Positions 34,896-44,183 of a stretch of DNA of 64,000 bases are shown piece by piece. A model generated the notes under the pieces. The model searched no databases. It was not told where the DNA came from and was given only the letters and a program-made list of their open reading frames with translations. The number at the start of each line of letters is the position of its first letter. The first letter of the stretch is position 1. The position numbers and the translations under genes were made by a program. The DNA is from Polyangiaceae bacterium (GTDB lineage Bacteria > Myxococcota_A > Polyangia > Polyangiales > Polyangiaceae), in NCBI GenBank assembly GCA_020846005.1, contig JADLEQ010000054.1, forward strand, positions 1-64,000, given 5' to 3'.

Positions 34896-37800
34896 TCACG
34901 CGCTGGCTGGGCGGTAGAGGTCGTTCAAGAACGCCCGGAGCACGCGCTCGGTCAGGGGCGCCGGGAGCGCCTCCAGCACTCGGTTGATGTCGGCCATCCG
35001 CTCGGGGAGGCCGCTCCCCCCGATCCCCGCCATCGCCATCAGCTGCTCCAGCGTGGCATCGTCGATCGCCGACGGATCCACCGCGTCGAGCGCGCCGCCG
35101 AGCTGACGGGCGAGCTCGCCTGGGCCGCGGGTGCGGGCCGCGTCCACGCTCGCGCGAAGATCCGCGAGGAACGGCTCGACGTGCCCGAGGCTGGCGGGCG
35201 TGATCGAGAGGTGGACGTTCGACTCGCTCCCGTGGAAGCCCAGCTGCGGCTGGACGTACCACCCGCGCTGTTTCATCTCGTCCACGATCTCGAACGGGCT
35301 CACCTCGCGGCTGGAGAACGCGAACAGCGTCATGTCCGGCTCGGCGAGGAGGTGGAGGCCCGGGATGCGCGCGATCCCCGCCGTGAGCGCGCGCGTCGCG
35401 GCGAGCATGTCTCGGGCCCGCGCGAGGTAGCCGTCGTCGCCGATGGCGTGGAGGGTCGCCCACGCCGCCGCGAGCGGCCCGCCCGACTTCGTGCTCTGGA
35501 TCGTCGGGTTGAGGATCGTGTAGCCCGTCCAGCTCGAACACGAGAAGATCTGGAACTTCCGCAGCTCCTTGTCGCGGTAGAGCACCACGCTCGCGCCCTT
35601 CGGGCAGAACGCATACTTGTGGAAGTCCATCGAGATCGAGGTGACGCCCGGCACCGAAAAATCGAAATCCGGCACGGGGGCCCCGAGCCGCGCGAAGTAC
35701 GGCAGCAAGAAGCCGCCGATGCAGCCGTCGACGTGGAAGAGCAGCCCGCGGTCCAACGCGAGCTGGCCGAGCTCACGGATCGGATCGACGACGCCGTGCG
35801 CGTACGACGGCGCCGAGCCCACGAGCAGGATCGTCCGATCGGTGATGGCCTCCTCCATCCGGCGTGGGTCCGCGCGGAAGTCGCGCCCGACCGGGACGAG
35901 CACGGGCCGCACGCCGAAGTAGCTCGCTGCCTTCTGGAAGCACGCGTGCGCCGTCACCGGCAGCACCATCTCCGGCTCCGTGATCCCGGGGCGGTGCGCC
36001 CGCGCCCAGTCCCGCGCCGTCTTCACCGCGAGCAGGACGCTCTCCGTGCCCCCGCTGGTGAAGTTGCCTACCACGTCCGGCCCCCCGCGCAGGTGCGTCG
36101 CCGCCATCGCGACCAGCTCGTTCTCGAACCGGAGCAGACTGGGGAACACCGTTGGATCGAGGGCGTTCTCACCGAGGAACTCCAGGAACGCGCGCTTCTG
36201 CACCTCCTCGATCTCGGGCCCCGGATCGTACACGTACGCCCAGACGCGCCCGCCGCGCCAGGGCAGATCCTGCTCGCGGTACGCCTGCATCCGCCGTTCG
36301 AGCTCGGCGCGCCCGAGCGCGTGAGGCGGGATCGCCACGCGGGTCGCCGCGCCCGGCTCGATCGGAGCGCTCGGCGGCGCGCCGCCGCCGTCGCTCGGCG
36401 CGGGGTGAGGACCGCTCGGCGCGCGCACCTCGGGCACGCGCGCGGCGGCCTCCGCCGCCGGCTCGATCGTGGGCGCTCCCGGCACGGGCGCCGGTCGCCA
36501 CGCGCCGAACGCCGCCTCGATCTGCTCGGCGACCCACAGCGTCAGGTGATCGTTGTTGCGGATCGCGGCGACCTGGACGCCGAGCGGCAGCCCGCCTTCA
36601 TCGAACCCGGTCGGCACCGCCGTGGCGGGGAGCTCCAGCGGGTTCAACATGCCCGAGTAGGTGAAGCCGAGCGTGCTCGCGTGCGACTCCCAGCCGATCC
36701 GCGGGGCGGCGCGGTGGAACACCGGGCACACGAGCACCCCGCGGGGGCCGAGCTCGCTCTCGATCTCGCGCTGCATCTCGAGTCGGAGATCGGCCATCCG
36801 GCGTCCCCACGCGGGGAACCGCGAGGCCGCGGCCTCCACCGTCGCGAGCGCCAGGCACGGCAGGATGTGCTCGCCGCGCCCGGCGGCGGCGCGGAGCCAC
36901 GCGCGCCGGAGGTCGACGCCCTGGAAGTCCCCGAGCGTGTCGATGTAGCGGGGTCCCCCGGCGTGCTCGAGCGCGTTCATCCACATCTCGAGCGAACGGT
37001 GCGACTGCGTGGGTCGCCACCTCCGGACACGGAAGCCCATCGCCTCGAGCGCGCCGACCGTGCGCGCCACCGCGCGCCTCACGTCGTCGCTCGGGCTCAC
37101 GACGCCGTTGTCGTCGAACCACGCGACGGTGATCTCCGACGGCCGGAACCGCGGCGCGGTACCCCAGGGGGGACCATCGACGGTCGGATCGTGACCGTCC
37201 GGCCCCGCGAGGTGCGGCATCAACGCCGCCAGGTCGCCGACCGTCCGCCCCATCGGGCCGCAGACCTTGTAGCGGCCGATGAGCCCCCTCGCGCCGGGCC
37301 AGCAGCCCGTCTCCGGGATCCGCCCCCCGGTCGCCTTGTGCCCGGCGATGCCGTTGAAGATCGCTGGCATCCGGATCGAGCCACCGATGTCGCCGCCGAG
37401 CCCGATCGGCGAGCCGCCCGCGCCGATGATCGCGCCCTCGCCCCCAGACGACCCGCCCGCGCTGTGCGCGGGGGACCACGGGTTGCGAGTCTGGCCGTAC
37501 ACCTTGTTGTAGGTGCAGTGCCACGTGAGCGCCTCCGGGACGTTCGTCGTCCCGAGCGGGACGAGGCCGGCGGCTTTCATGCGCTTCACCAGCGTGGCGT
37601 CCTCCCGCGCGACGGCCGCCCGCCTCCGGACGAGCCCGGCCGTGTTCGGCAACCCGGCGAACGCGAAGTGCTCCTTGATCGTGCAGGGCACGCCGAGGAA
37701 CGGCGGGAGCTCCTCCGGCCTCACCGAGCGCCGCGCGAGCGCGGCCTCGGCCGCCTTCGCCTCGGCCCGCGCTGCCTCGTAGCGCCTCTGCACCACGGCG

Positions 37801-38003
37801 TTCACGATCGGGTTCACCGCCTCCACCCGGCGGACGTGCGCCTCGAGCAGCTCGGTCGGTGAGACCGTGCCCCGCCGGACGAGGCGCGCCAGCGCGAGCG
37901 CCGGCGCGTGGAGGAGCTCGGCGTCTGGCAGCGAAGGCGCCGCGGGCGCCGGGCGCGCCGATGGGCGGACCCCATCCGTCGGCAGCGCAGAGAGGGTCGG
38001 CAT
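34896..38003 (-). CDS. Fusion enzyme: FAAH-like amidase joined to sphingosine-1-phosphate-lyase-like PLP enzyme
   Basis: 1035 residues from an ATG at 38003 (in-frame ATGs at 38018 and 38045 would put the operator inside the gene). Residues ~25-505 are an amidase-signature domain with the Ser-cisSer-Lys triad: Lys110 (PCTIKEHF), Ser185 in GGSSGGEG and nucleophile Ser209 in GDIGGSIRMP. The wording is especially close to fatty-acid amide hydrolase. A Pro/Ala linker (~505-560) leads to a PLP decarboxylase-fold domain (~580-960) with TSGGTES, FHVDGCIGGFLLP, and the PLP lysine Lys796 in SMDFHKYAFCPKGASVVLYR, which matches S1P lyase. A ~90-residue helical tail completes it. The pairing suggests sequential breakdown of a sphingoid or N-acylated amino-lipid; that is inference. 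Confidence 0.85.
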   Translation of the reverse strand: MPTLSALPTDGVRPSARPAPAAPSLPDAELLHAPALALARLVRRGTVSPTELLEAHVRRVEAVNPIVNAVVQRRYEAARAEAKAAEAALARRSVRPEELPPFLGVPCTIKEHFAFAGLPNTAGLVRRRAAVAREDATLVKRMKAAGLVPLGTTNVPEALTWHCTYNKVYGQTRNPWSPAHSAGGSSGGEGAIIGAGGSPIGLGGDIGGSIRMPAIFNGIAGHKATGGRIPETGCWPGARGLIGRYKVCGPMGRTVGDLAALMPHLAGPDGHDPTVDGPPWGTAPRFRPSEITVAWFDDNGVVSPSDDVRRAVARTVGALEAMGFRVRRWRPTQSHRSLEMWMNALEHAGGPRYIDTLGDFQGVDLRRAWLRAAAGRGEHILPCLALATVEAAASRFPAWGRRMADLRLEMQREIESELGPRGVLVCPVFHRAAPRIGWESHASTLGFTYSGMLNPLELPATAVPTGFDEGGLPLGVQVAAIRNNDHLTLWVAEQIEAAFGAWRPAPVPGAPTIEPAAEAAARVPEVRAPSGPHPAPSDGGGAPPSAPIEPGAATRVAIPPHALGRAELERRMQAYREQDLPWRGGRVWAYVYDPGPEIEEVQKRAFLEFLGENALDPTVFPSLLRFENELVAMAATHLRGGPDVVGNFTSGGTESVLLAVKTARDWARAHRPGITEPEMVLPVTAHACFQKAASYFGVRPVLVPVGRDFRADPRRMEEAITDRTILLVGSAPSYAHGVVDPIRELGQLALDRGLLFHVDGCIGGFLLPYFARLGAPVPDFDFSVPGVTSISMDFHKYAFCPKGASVVLYRDKELRKFQIFSCSSWTGYTILNPTIQSTKSGGPLAAAWATLHAIGDDGYLARARDMLAATRALTAGIARIPGLHLLAEPDMTLFAFSSREVSPFEIVDEMKQRGWYVQPQLGFHGSESNVHLSITPASLGHVEPFLADLRASVDAARTRGPGELARQLGGALDAVDPSAIDDATLEQLMAMAGIGGSGLPERMADINRVLEALPAPLTERVLRAFLNDLYRPASA

Positions 38004-38016
38004 GCCCCGAACGTGA

Positions 38017-38045
38017 CCCATATGACACTCGGTGTCAACAACCAA
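38017..38045 (-). promoter_or_regulatory. Promoter of the amidase/S1P-lyase fusion with an operator in its spacer
   Basis: On the minus strand TTGGTT (38040-38045) and TATGGG (38017-38022) are separated by exactly 17 bases. The perfect dyad TGACAC-TCG-GTGTCA (38023-38037) fills that spacer. A protein bound there would block polymerase, as TetR- or similar repressors do. The hexamers match consensus only at three positions each. Transcription would begin about 7 bases before the ATG at 38003, so the message would be nearly leaderless. Confidence 0.55.
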
Positions 38046-38120
38046 GTGCGGGCCACCGGGCCGGCTCCGGCGGCAGCGGTCCGGCGTCGAAGCGGGCCTA
38101 CGCCCCTCAGGGCGCCCGCT

Positions 38121-39560
38121 TCAGCAGCCGGTGATCTGGAACGAGTCGAGGACGGCGCCCGTCCGATCGACGAACTCCCCGGTGCCGCGGCAGCCGTGCA
38201 CCACGAAGCGGAGGTAGCCGTGGATCAGCGGGATCACCTTCGCGGCGTGCGGCTCACCCTGCGCCGCATCGCGGATCCCGGCGCCGCCCGTCCCGACGAT
38301 GACATACGGGATGGCCCTCGTCCCGCCCGGCATCGTCGGGCAGTGACCGAGCATGCGGTGCGTGCGCTCGTAGTGGTGGTCGTGGCCGACGAGGACGAAG
38401 TCCACCCCGGCCGCCTCGAGCACCGGTAGCACCGTCGCGATGAGCTGGGCGTTGTCGCCGCGCGTGCTGGAGGTGAACGGCGGGTGGTGGAAGAAGGCGA
38501 TCTTCCACTCGGCGGTGGACCGCGCGAGGTCGTCGCGCAGCCAGTCGACCATGTCGTCCTTCACCGAGCCGCCGCCGAGATCGTCCAACTGGATCGGGAG
38601 GAGCAGCTCCGGGTTGGAGTCGAGCGCAACGAAGTGCACGTTCCCGTAGTCGAAGCTGTAGTAGCGCTCCTGGTCTGCGGGGCGCCACGCCTGCGCCCAG
38701 TGGTGCAGCATGTCGAGGTACGGTTGCCCGCCATCCGTCTTGTACTCGTGGTTCCCCAGCACTCCGAAGTGCGGCACCCGGTGCATGAAGTCACGGTAGA
38801 TGTCGAAGTGGTTCGTCTCGAATTCCACGAACGTTCCGCTCCCGTAGGCCAGATCGCCGAGCCCGAGGAAGAGATCGAAGCCGTCCTGCGAGAAGCGATC
38901 CCGGACCGCCTTCTGATCGTCGCTTCCACTCCCGCTGTCGCCGAACGCCAGGACGCGCACTGGGCGAGAGCGCTCGCGGAACGCCGTCTCGAAGCGGAGG
39001 TTCGTGGCGACGGGCTGGCCGTCCATGAGCACCTCGTAGCAGTACGCGGTGCCGGGCCCGAGCCCCGTCACCTCCGCGTGGTGCTGCTCATAGTCGACGG
39101 AGTCCGCTGTGCGGCTCACGGGGAAGGCCTCCGTGGCGGCCGCGAACGACTGCCACGGCCCGCTCGCGGACGGCGCGACGCGGACCGTCGGGCTGCTCCC
39201 GCCGGTCGTCGTCCACAGGATCGACGCGGAGGCGCCATCGACGGCCTGCAGGTACGGATAACGGCGCAGCGGGCTGCCGGCCGGGAAGGCCGGCGTGCCG
39301 CAGTCGAGCGTCGGGGGGAGGGAAGGGGTACCCGGATCGGCCGCGGGGGGCTCGGTCGTCTCGGGGCTCGTGGGGCAGGCGGCCGGGCCGGCGTCGCCTC
39401 CGGCGTCGACGCTCGCGTCGGCGCTCACCCCGCCGCCTTCGCCGCCCGAGCCCGCGCCGCCGCCGGAGCCGCCCGCGCCGCCGCCGCCGGGGGAGTCCTC
39501 GGCGCTACAGCTCGACGCGAGCGCGACCGCGAACGCGAGCGCCCAGGGAGGAGTACGCAC
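38121..39560 (-). CDS. Purple-acid-phosphatase-like metallophosphoesterase lipoprotein
   Basis: 479 residues. Signal MRTPPWALAFAVALASSC carries a lipobox (ASSC). A Gly/Ser linker is followed by an FnIII-like N-terminal domain (~100-200) with SASILWTT and GLGPGTAYCYEV. The catalytic domain has AFGDSGSG, GLGDLAYG, LGNHEY, FFHHPPF and GHDHHYERTH, which together are the metal ligands of the PAP/metallophosphoesterase fold. Mature protein probably sits at the outer membrane and releases phosphate from organic esters. The last residues ITGC could form a disulfide with HGCRG. Its 3' end lies 76 bases upstream of the fusion gene's promoter. It starts 136 bases from the end of the Cys-repeat gene. Confidence 0.88.
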   Translation of the reverse strand: MRTPPWALAFAVALASSCSAEDSPGGGGAGGSGGGAGSGGEGGGVSADASVDAGGDAGPAACPTSPETTEPPAADPGTPSLPPTLDCGTPAFPAGSPLRRYPYLQAVDGASASILWTTTGGSSPTVRVAPSASGPWQSFAAATEAFPVSRTADSVDYEQHHAEVTGLGPGTAYCYEVLMDGQPVATNLRFETAFRERSRPVRVLAFGDSGSGSDDQKAVRDRFSQDGFDLFLGLGDLAYGSGTFVEFETNHFDIYRDFMHRVPHFGVLGNHEYKTDGGQPYLDMLHHWAQAWRPADQERYYSFDYGNVHFVALDSNPELLLPIQLDDLGGGSVKDDMVDWLRDDLARSTAEWKIAFFHHPPFTSSTRGDNAQLIATVLPVLEAAGVDFVLVGHDHHYERTHRMLGHCPTMPGGTRAIPYVIVGTGGAGIRDAAQGEPHAAKVIPLIHGYLRFVVHGCRGTGEFVDRTGAVLDSFQITGC

Positions 39561-39695
39561 CCTGCGAGGATATCACCGCCTGCTCGCGCGTGGCCTCCAG
39601 CCCGCGTGACGATCTCGCGGCGAGGCCGTGAATCGGCCCCATCCGTCGCCGGCGCGCGGGGCCGCCGCGGCCGCGCCGCGCCCCGCGTCGCTGCC

Positions 39696-42614
39696 TCAGC
39701 GGAACTCGATCTGATCGAAGTAGCCGACGGCGTACGCCGAGTATTGGTAGAGATCCATCCGGCCCAGTGCGCTGCCCGTGCCGATGAAGCTGAGGGCGAC
39801 GCCCTTCACGGAGCCGTCGACGTAGTAGTCGAAGGTGCGGGTCGTCCAGTTGATGTTGCGGAGCTCGATGTGGTACCAGGTGTTCGCCGAGTAGGCTTGG
39901 CTCACCGCGGTGCCCGCCGAGAGCGTCATCGCGCCGCTCGACGAGAAGTAGTGGGAGAAGAGCGCGTTGGACGCCGATGACGTCGGGTACATCGCCACAT
40001 AGTTGGCGGTGTAGGTCGCCTGCCCCGGCCTCGACCACCAGGAGATGCTGTTCGGTTGGAGCGAGGCGAACGTCCGGTAGATGCCGTCGTTCGAGCTCGA
40101 GGTGGTGCTCTTGGCGAGGTAGAGCGAGTAGAGCGAGCTGGCCGCGGACTGCGCGGTCGTCACCGTCCGTGAAGAGTAGCTCCCTCCGCCCGTCGTCCAG
40201 CCCGTGTAGTTGCCGTCCTCGAAATCCTCGGAGAACAGGATCGGCGTGCACGCGCCGGCCACGCACCACTGCGGCGAGCAGTTCGTGCTCGTGCCGGTGT
40301 AGCCGGAGCCGGTGGTGTTGCACGTCGTCGCCGAGTTTCCGTCGCACGCCGGCTGGTTCGGAGCGCAGACCTGCGGCTGGCAGGTCGAGACGCCGTCCGC
40401 GCAGTACTCCGACGACGAGCAGGTGTCGTACAGCGTGCTGGAGAGGCCGTTCGTGGAGCAGCGCTGGACGTTCCCCCCCTGGCAGAAGTACGCGCTCGGC
40501 GTGCACACCGGAGTCTGGCACGACCCGAGGTAGCAGACCTGACTCGTCGTCGCGCAGTCCGTCCCCCCCGTGACGTAGCCGGAGCCGTCCGTGTTGCAGG
40601 TCGTCGCGCGTGTGCCGTCGCACACCGCCGCGCCCGGCGTGCAGATCTGAGCGTTGCACGTCGAGTCGTTCGCCGCGCAATATTCGGTGGCCGTGCAGTT
40701 GTCGTACAACGTGCTGGAGAGGCCGTTCGAGGCGCACAGGTAGACGTCGCCGTCCTGGCAGAAGTAGGAGCTCGCCGTGCAGACGGGCGTGTAGCAGGCG
40801 CCCTGCCAGCACACCTTGCTGTTCGCGGCGCAGTTGGTGCCGCCCGTCGAGTAGCCTGAGCCCTCGGCGTTGCAGGTGGTCGCGCGGTTCACGTCACACA
40901 GCGCGGCGCCCGGTGTACAGATCTGGGCGTTGCACGTGGAGTCGCCTGCCGTGCAGTACTCGGTGGCGGTGCAGTCGTCGTAGAGGGAGCTGGAGAGGCC
41001 GTTGGCGGAGCAGCGAAATACGTCCCCCGACTGGCAGAAGTAGCTGTTGGCGGTGCAGATCGGCGTCTGGCAGACGCCGCCGCTGCACACCTGGCCGCTG
41101 GCGGCGCAGTCGGTGCCGCCGCTGAGATACCCGGAGCCGTCGGCGTTGCAGGTGGCCGCCGTCGTCCCCGAGCAGGCGGGCTGACCCTGGACACACACGT
41201 CCGTCCTGCACGTCGAGAAGCCCGGGGAGCAGTGCTCGCTGGAGAGGCAGGTGTCCGCGAGCGTCGTGGTCTGGCCGGACGCCGCGCACAGACGGACGTT
41301 GCCGCCCTCGCACACGTACGTGTTCGGGACGCAGGCGAGCGACTGGCACGCGCCCTGCCAGCAGATCTCGCCGCTCGCGGTGCAGTCCACCGGGTCCGGC
41401 AGCCAGCCGGCGCCGTTGGAGTCGCACGTCTGGAGCAGGTCGCCCACGCACTGCTGCGAGTCCGGTGTGCACTGCTGCGGGAGGCACGTCGTCGTCGCGT
41501 CGTCGCAGTAGCCGGGGGAGAACCCGACCCAGGCGCAGTCGTCGACGTGGACCTCGGCGTCGCCCTTCGGGCTGCACTCGACGACCGCGTTCGCGTCGCA
41601 GCGGCGGGCGGCCGGCGTGCAGACGACCGCCGCGCAGGCCCCGGCCACGCACACCTCGCCCGTGGTCGCGCAGTCCTGGACGATGCTCGACGAGAGGCCG
41701 TCTGCAGAGCACTCCCGGCGCTGCTCCGTGCCTGGCTCGCACGTCACCCCCCCGGGCGCGCAGACGTGGTTCTGACAACCGGCGATCGACGCCGTCCCCA
41801 CGCACGTCTGCCCAGAGCCGCACTGGACGGGCGCGCCCCACCCGGTCCCATGCTCGTCGCAGGTGGCCACGGCGTTCTGCTGGCAGCGCGAGCTGCCGCC
41901 CGTGCACGCGTCGGCCTCGCACGAGCCGCCGGCGCAGTGGCGGTCCGTCGCGCAGTCCGAGTGCCCGAGGCACTCCACGCAGGCGCCCTCACCGAGGTCG
42001 CAGAGCAGGCCGAGCGGCGTGCAGTCGTTGTCGGAGTCACAGGCGGGAGTGCACGCGCTGGCGCGGCACTTCGCCTCCGTGCCGCAGTCGCCGTCGACGA
42101 CGCACTCGACGCAGCGCTGCGTGGAGGTGTTGCAGACCTTGCCCGTAGGGCAGTCGAGGGATGAAACGCACACCTCGGCGGGCACGCAGCGTCGCGTCGC
42201 GTCGCAGTCGTTGCCGGGCGCGCAGTCGGCCGAGAGCACGCACTCCACGCACTGGCCTGCCACCGTGTCGCAGACGCCGTTCGTCCCGCCGTCCACGCAG
42301 TCGAGGCTCGTGGTGCAGCCCGGCGGCGCGACGCACTCGTGAGCCTCGCAGGAATGCCCCGCGGCGCAGTCCTCCGCGGTCACGCAGGCGACGCAGACGC
42401 CCGCGGCGGTGTCGCACACGCCGACGTCGCAGTCGGCGTTTCGCGCGCACGCGGCGGCGTCCGCCCCGCCGCCGCCCCCGGATCCCCCCGACCCGCCCCC
42501 GGAGTCGGGGCCTCCGTCCGTCGCAGGCCGCCCGGTGCTGCCCTTCGAGTCGCTCCCGCAGGCCACCGCGAGCGCGACCCACGCCAAGACACCAAACTTA
42601 CGCCAGACCATCAT
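39696..42614 (-). CDS. Large surface lipoprotein of Cys-rich tandem repeats with C-terminal jelly-roll-like domain
   Basis: 972 residues from the ATG at 42614, with GGGAGTGG as ribosome site eight bases before. Lipobox ALAVACGSD gives a lipid anchor. After a Gly linker come many short Cys modules (CxxDxDC...GxCVEC type), then four 92-residue units with a fixed Cys pattern, each containing SYFCQ..GDV..C..NGLSS and TTCN.DGSGY. The last ~185 residues start with FSEDFEDGNYTGW and look like a concanavalin/LamG-like sandwich, a carbohydrate- or protein-binding fold. No catalytic residues seen. It faces away from the 3D-domain gene's end (same strand, 73 bases). Confidence 0.85.
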   Translation of the reverse strand: MMVWRKFGVLAWVALAVACGSDSKGSTGRPATDGGPDSGGGSGGSGGGGGADAAACARNADCDVGVCDTAAGVCVACVTAEDCAAGHSCEAHECVAPPGCTTSLDCVDGGTNGVCDTVAGQCVECVLSADCAPGNDCDATRRCVPAEVCVSSLDCPTGKVCNTSTQRCVECVVDGDCGTEAKCRASACTPACDSDNDCTPLGLLCDLGEGACVECLGHSDCATDRHCAGGSCEADACTGGSSRCQQNAVATCDEHGTGWGAPVQCGSGQTCVGTASIAGCQNHVCAPGGVTCEPGTEQRRECSADGLSSSIVQDCATTGEVCVAGACAAVVCTPAARRCDANAVVECSPKGDAEVHVDDCAWVGFSPGYCDDATTTCLPQQCTPDSQQCVGDLLQTCDSNGAGWLPDPVDCTASGEICWQGACQSLACVPNTYVCEGGNVRLCAASGQTTTLADTCLSSEHCSPGFSTCRTDVCVQGQPACSGTTAATCNADGSGYLSGGTDCAASGQVCSGGVCQTPICTANSYFCQSGDVFRCSANGLSSSLYDDCTATEYCTAGDSTCNAQICTPGAALCDVNRATTCNAEGSGYSTGGTNCAANSKVCWQGACYTPVCTASSYFCQDGDVYLCASNGLSSTLYDNCTATEYCAANDSTCNAQICTPGAAVCDGTRATTCNTDGSGYVTGGTDCATTSQVCYLGSCQTPVCTPSAYFCQGGNVQRCSTNGLSSTLYDTCSSSEYCADGVSTCQPQVCAPNQPACDGNSATTCNTTGSGYTGTSTNCSPQWCVAGACTPILFSEDFEDGNYTGWTTGGGSYSSRTVTTAQSAASSLYSLYLAKSTTSSSNDGIYRTFASLQPNSISWWSRPGQATYTANYVAMYPTSSASNALFSHYFSSSGAMTLSAGTAVSQAYSANTWYHIELRNINWTTRTFDYYVDGSVKGVALSFIGTGSALGRMDLYQYSAYAVGYFDQIEFR
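40235..41340 (-). repeat. Four tandem 276-bp units within the Cys-repeat gene
   Basis: The DNA repeats with a 276-bp (92-residue) period. The two middle units are closest to each other, and the outer ones more diverged. All keep phase and Cys positions. Boundaries are approximate because units were aligned by eye at the protein level. Confidence 0.75.
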
Positions 42615-42687
42615 AATCCACTCCCGGCGCGCCGCGCGGGCGCGCGCGCCGCAGCGTAGCACGCGGGGCGCGGCCCGCTCGCGGCGG

Positions 42688-43608
42688 TCAGCGACCCGCC
42701 TCGGCCTTCGGCCTCGCTCGAGGCGCTGGCGGCGGGGGCGGCTCGGCGGGCACCTCGCCGCGAGCGCACCGCGGGCTCTCGAGCAGGACGGTGACGCCTC
42801 GGTTACTCGGCACGAGCTGGTTCCACAGCCGGGTCATGGCCTCGTGCCCCGTGAAGACGTCGACGTGCTTGCCGCGGACGCGAGAGCCGCGGTCCTGCGC
42901 GAGGAAGCAACCGTCGTGCGCGGTGGTGCGTGCCTCGTCGCGCGGCAGGCCGTCGTACTCGGGGATGTAGAGCGGCGTGCCGAGGGGGATCTCGGCGGAG
43001 TCGACGGCGACGGTGAGGAGCGGAGTGATCGGGCCGCCCGTCGCGCCGCGACCCCACGGGTACGTGCGCGGATCGAGCGCCTCGAAGCAGATCCGCTGGC
43101 TCGTGCGCGGGCAGATCGCCGCGCACTCGCAGTCGCGCTTCGCGAAGCTGATCGTCGACCCGTTCGCGAGCATGCCGCTGCCCTGGACGCACACGGCGTC
43201 GTGGAAGCCGCGCGGCACCTCACCGATCGTCTTGCAGCGAGCGTCCTTCAGCTCGACGAGCGCGCCCTCGAAGTCTCGCTCCGCGGGGAAGTCGTAGTAC
43301 GTGTTGCGGAACGTCCCGAGCGATCGCCCTACCGCGGCCGGTCTGGGAGCAGACTCTGGCGCGTCTTCGACTTCGTCCACCGGCGGGGGCGCGCCGAGCG
43401 AGCGCGGCGCGAGGCCGTAGCGGCGCCGCGCGGGCTCCGGATCGCTCCCCTCCGGCGGCGCGGGCGGCGCGAATTCGCCTGGATCATCGGCGTCGCTCGG
43501 GCCCTCGAGCCACGCGGCGCCGGTCGTGGCGCAGGCGCTCCCGAGCGCCGCGGCGCCGAGCAGCGTCGCGAGCGACCGCTCGCCCCGACCAGGAGACTTC
43601 GCCTGCAC
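42688..43608 (-). CDS. 3D-domain lipoprotein (lytic-transglycosylase-like barrel)
   Basis: 306 residues from a GTG at 43608, chosen because it begins just before the hydrophobic segment LATLLGAAALGSAC. The frame is open further upstream, but that part is not protein-like. The C-terminal part has PLGTPLYIPEYDG, HDGCFLAQDRGSRVRGKHVDVFTG, the 3D (Asp-Asp-Asp) motif of MltA/YorM-type barrels. Six Cys in the central part (KRDCECAAICPRTSQRIC in pieces) probably pair. Such domains cleave or bind peptidoglycan. A Pro-rich tail ends the protein. It is divergent from a small lipoprotein over 179 bases. Confidence 0.8.
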   Translation of the reverse strand: MQAKSPGRGERSLATLLGAAALGSACATTGAAWLEGPSDADDPGEFAPPAPPEGSDPEPARRRYGLAPRSLGAPPPVDEVEDAPESAPRPAAVGRSLGTFRNTYYDFPAERDFEGALVELKDARCKTIGEVPRGFHDAVCVQGSGMLANGSTISFAKRDCECAAICPRTSQRICFEALDPRTYPWGRGATGGPITPLLTVAVDSAEIPLGTPLYIPEYDGLPRDEARTTAHDGCFLAQDRGSRVRGKHVDVFTGHEAMTRLWNQLVPSNRGVTVLLESPRCARGEVPAEPPPPPAPRARPKAEAGR

Positions 43609-43787
43609 GGCCAGGCTTCTACCACGAGTCCCCGGGGCGCTCGCTGGCTGGCCGCGCTTCGGGTCATCGCGGCGCGTCGCCGCTCGGTCACTCGGCGTTG
43701 AGCTCGAGCGCGAGGCCGTACTAGGAACGGCGCACGGTGCTTCGCGGGCTCCGCAGTGAGCCGCACCGCGCACCGTAGAGGTAGCCG

Positions 43788-44153
43788 ATGAACACCACTG
43801 CAAAGCTCTCGCTCTTGGTCCTGTCGATCCCGATGCTGGCCTGCGGCCTGCTGGGGACGGTTCTCTCGTTCAACCCGACGACGACGCCTTCGACGAACGG
43901 CAACTACGACGGGCTCCAGGCCGCCGCGAAGCAGAAGGGTTGGCGTGTCCACCGCGGCAACGCGAGCGAGTACAACCTCTCCGTCTATCCGGCAGAGGGC
44001 GAGACCATCAACTTCACCGAGAACCTGAACAGCCACAACATCGACTACAACTGCACGGGCGGTCGGTTCGAGGACGACAGCGATCGCTGCGCGGCCGAGG
44101 TGCGTGCCCTCTGTGTCGCGGCCTTCGGGGAGTCGTGTGAGGACTTCGACTGA
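43788..44153 (+). CDS. Small lipoprotein, function unknown
   Basis: 121 residues from an ATG with GAGGTAG eight bases upstream. Signal peptide with lipobox SIPMLACG. Mature part is hydrophilic, with NGNYDGLQAAAKQKGW, a short beta-rich region and four Cys towards the end (NCTGG, DRCAAE, ALCVAA, ESCEDF). Codon use is less GC-extreme than its neighbours. It converges on the PPC-type lipoprotein with 30 bases between. No family recognised. Confidence 0.68.
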   Translation: MNTTAKLSLLVLSIPMLACGLLGTVLSFNPTTTPSTNGNYDGLQAAAKQKGWRVHRGNASEYNLSVYPAEGETINFTENLNSHNIDYNCTGGRFEDDSDRCAAEVRALCVAAFGESCEDFD

Positions 44154-44183
44154 GGAGGAGGGCAGCGTGGCCGTACCGCGCGC

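Noticed and set aside
34896-38003. Two separate genes misjoined by a frameshift
   Set aside because: The frame runs uninterrupted through a normal Pro/Ala linker with no stop or start signal near residue 510-560.
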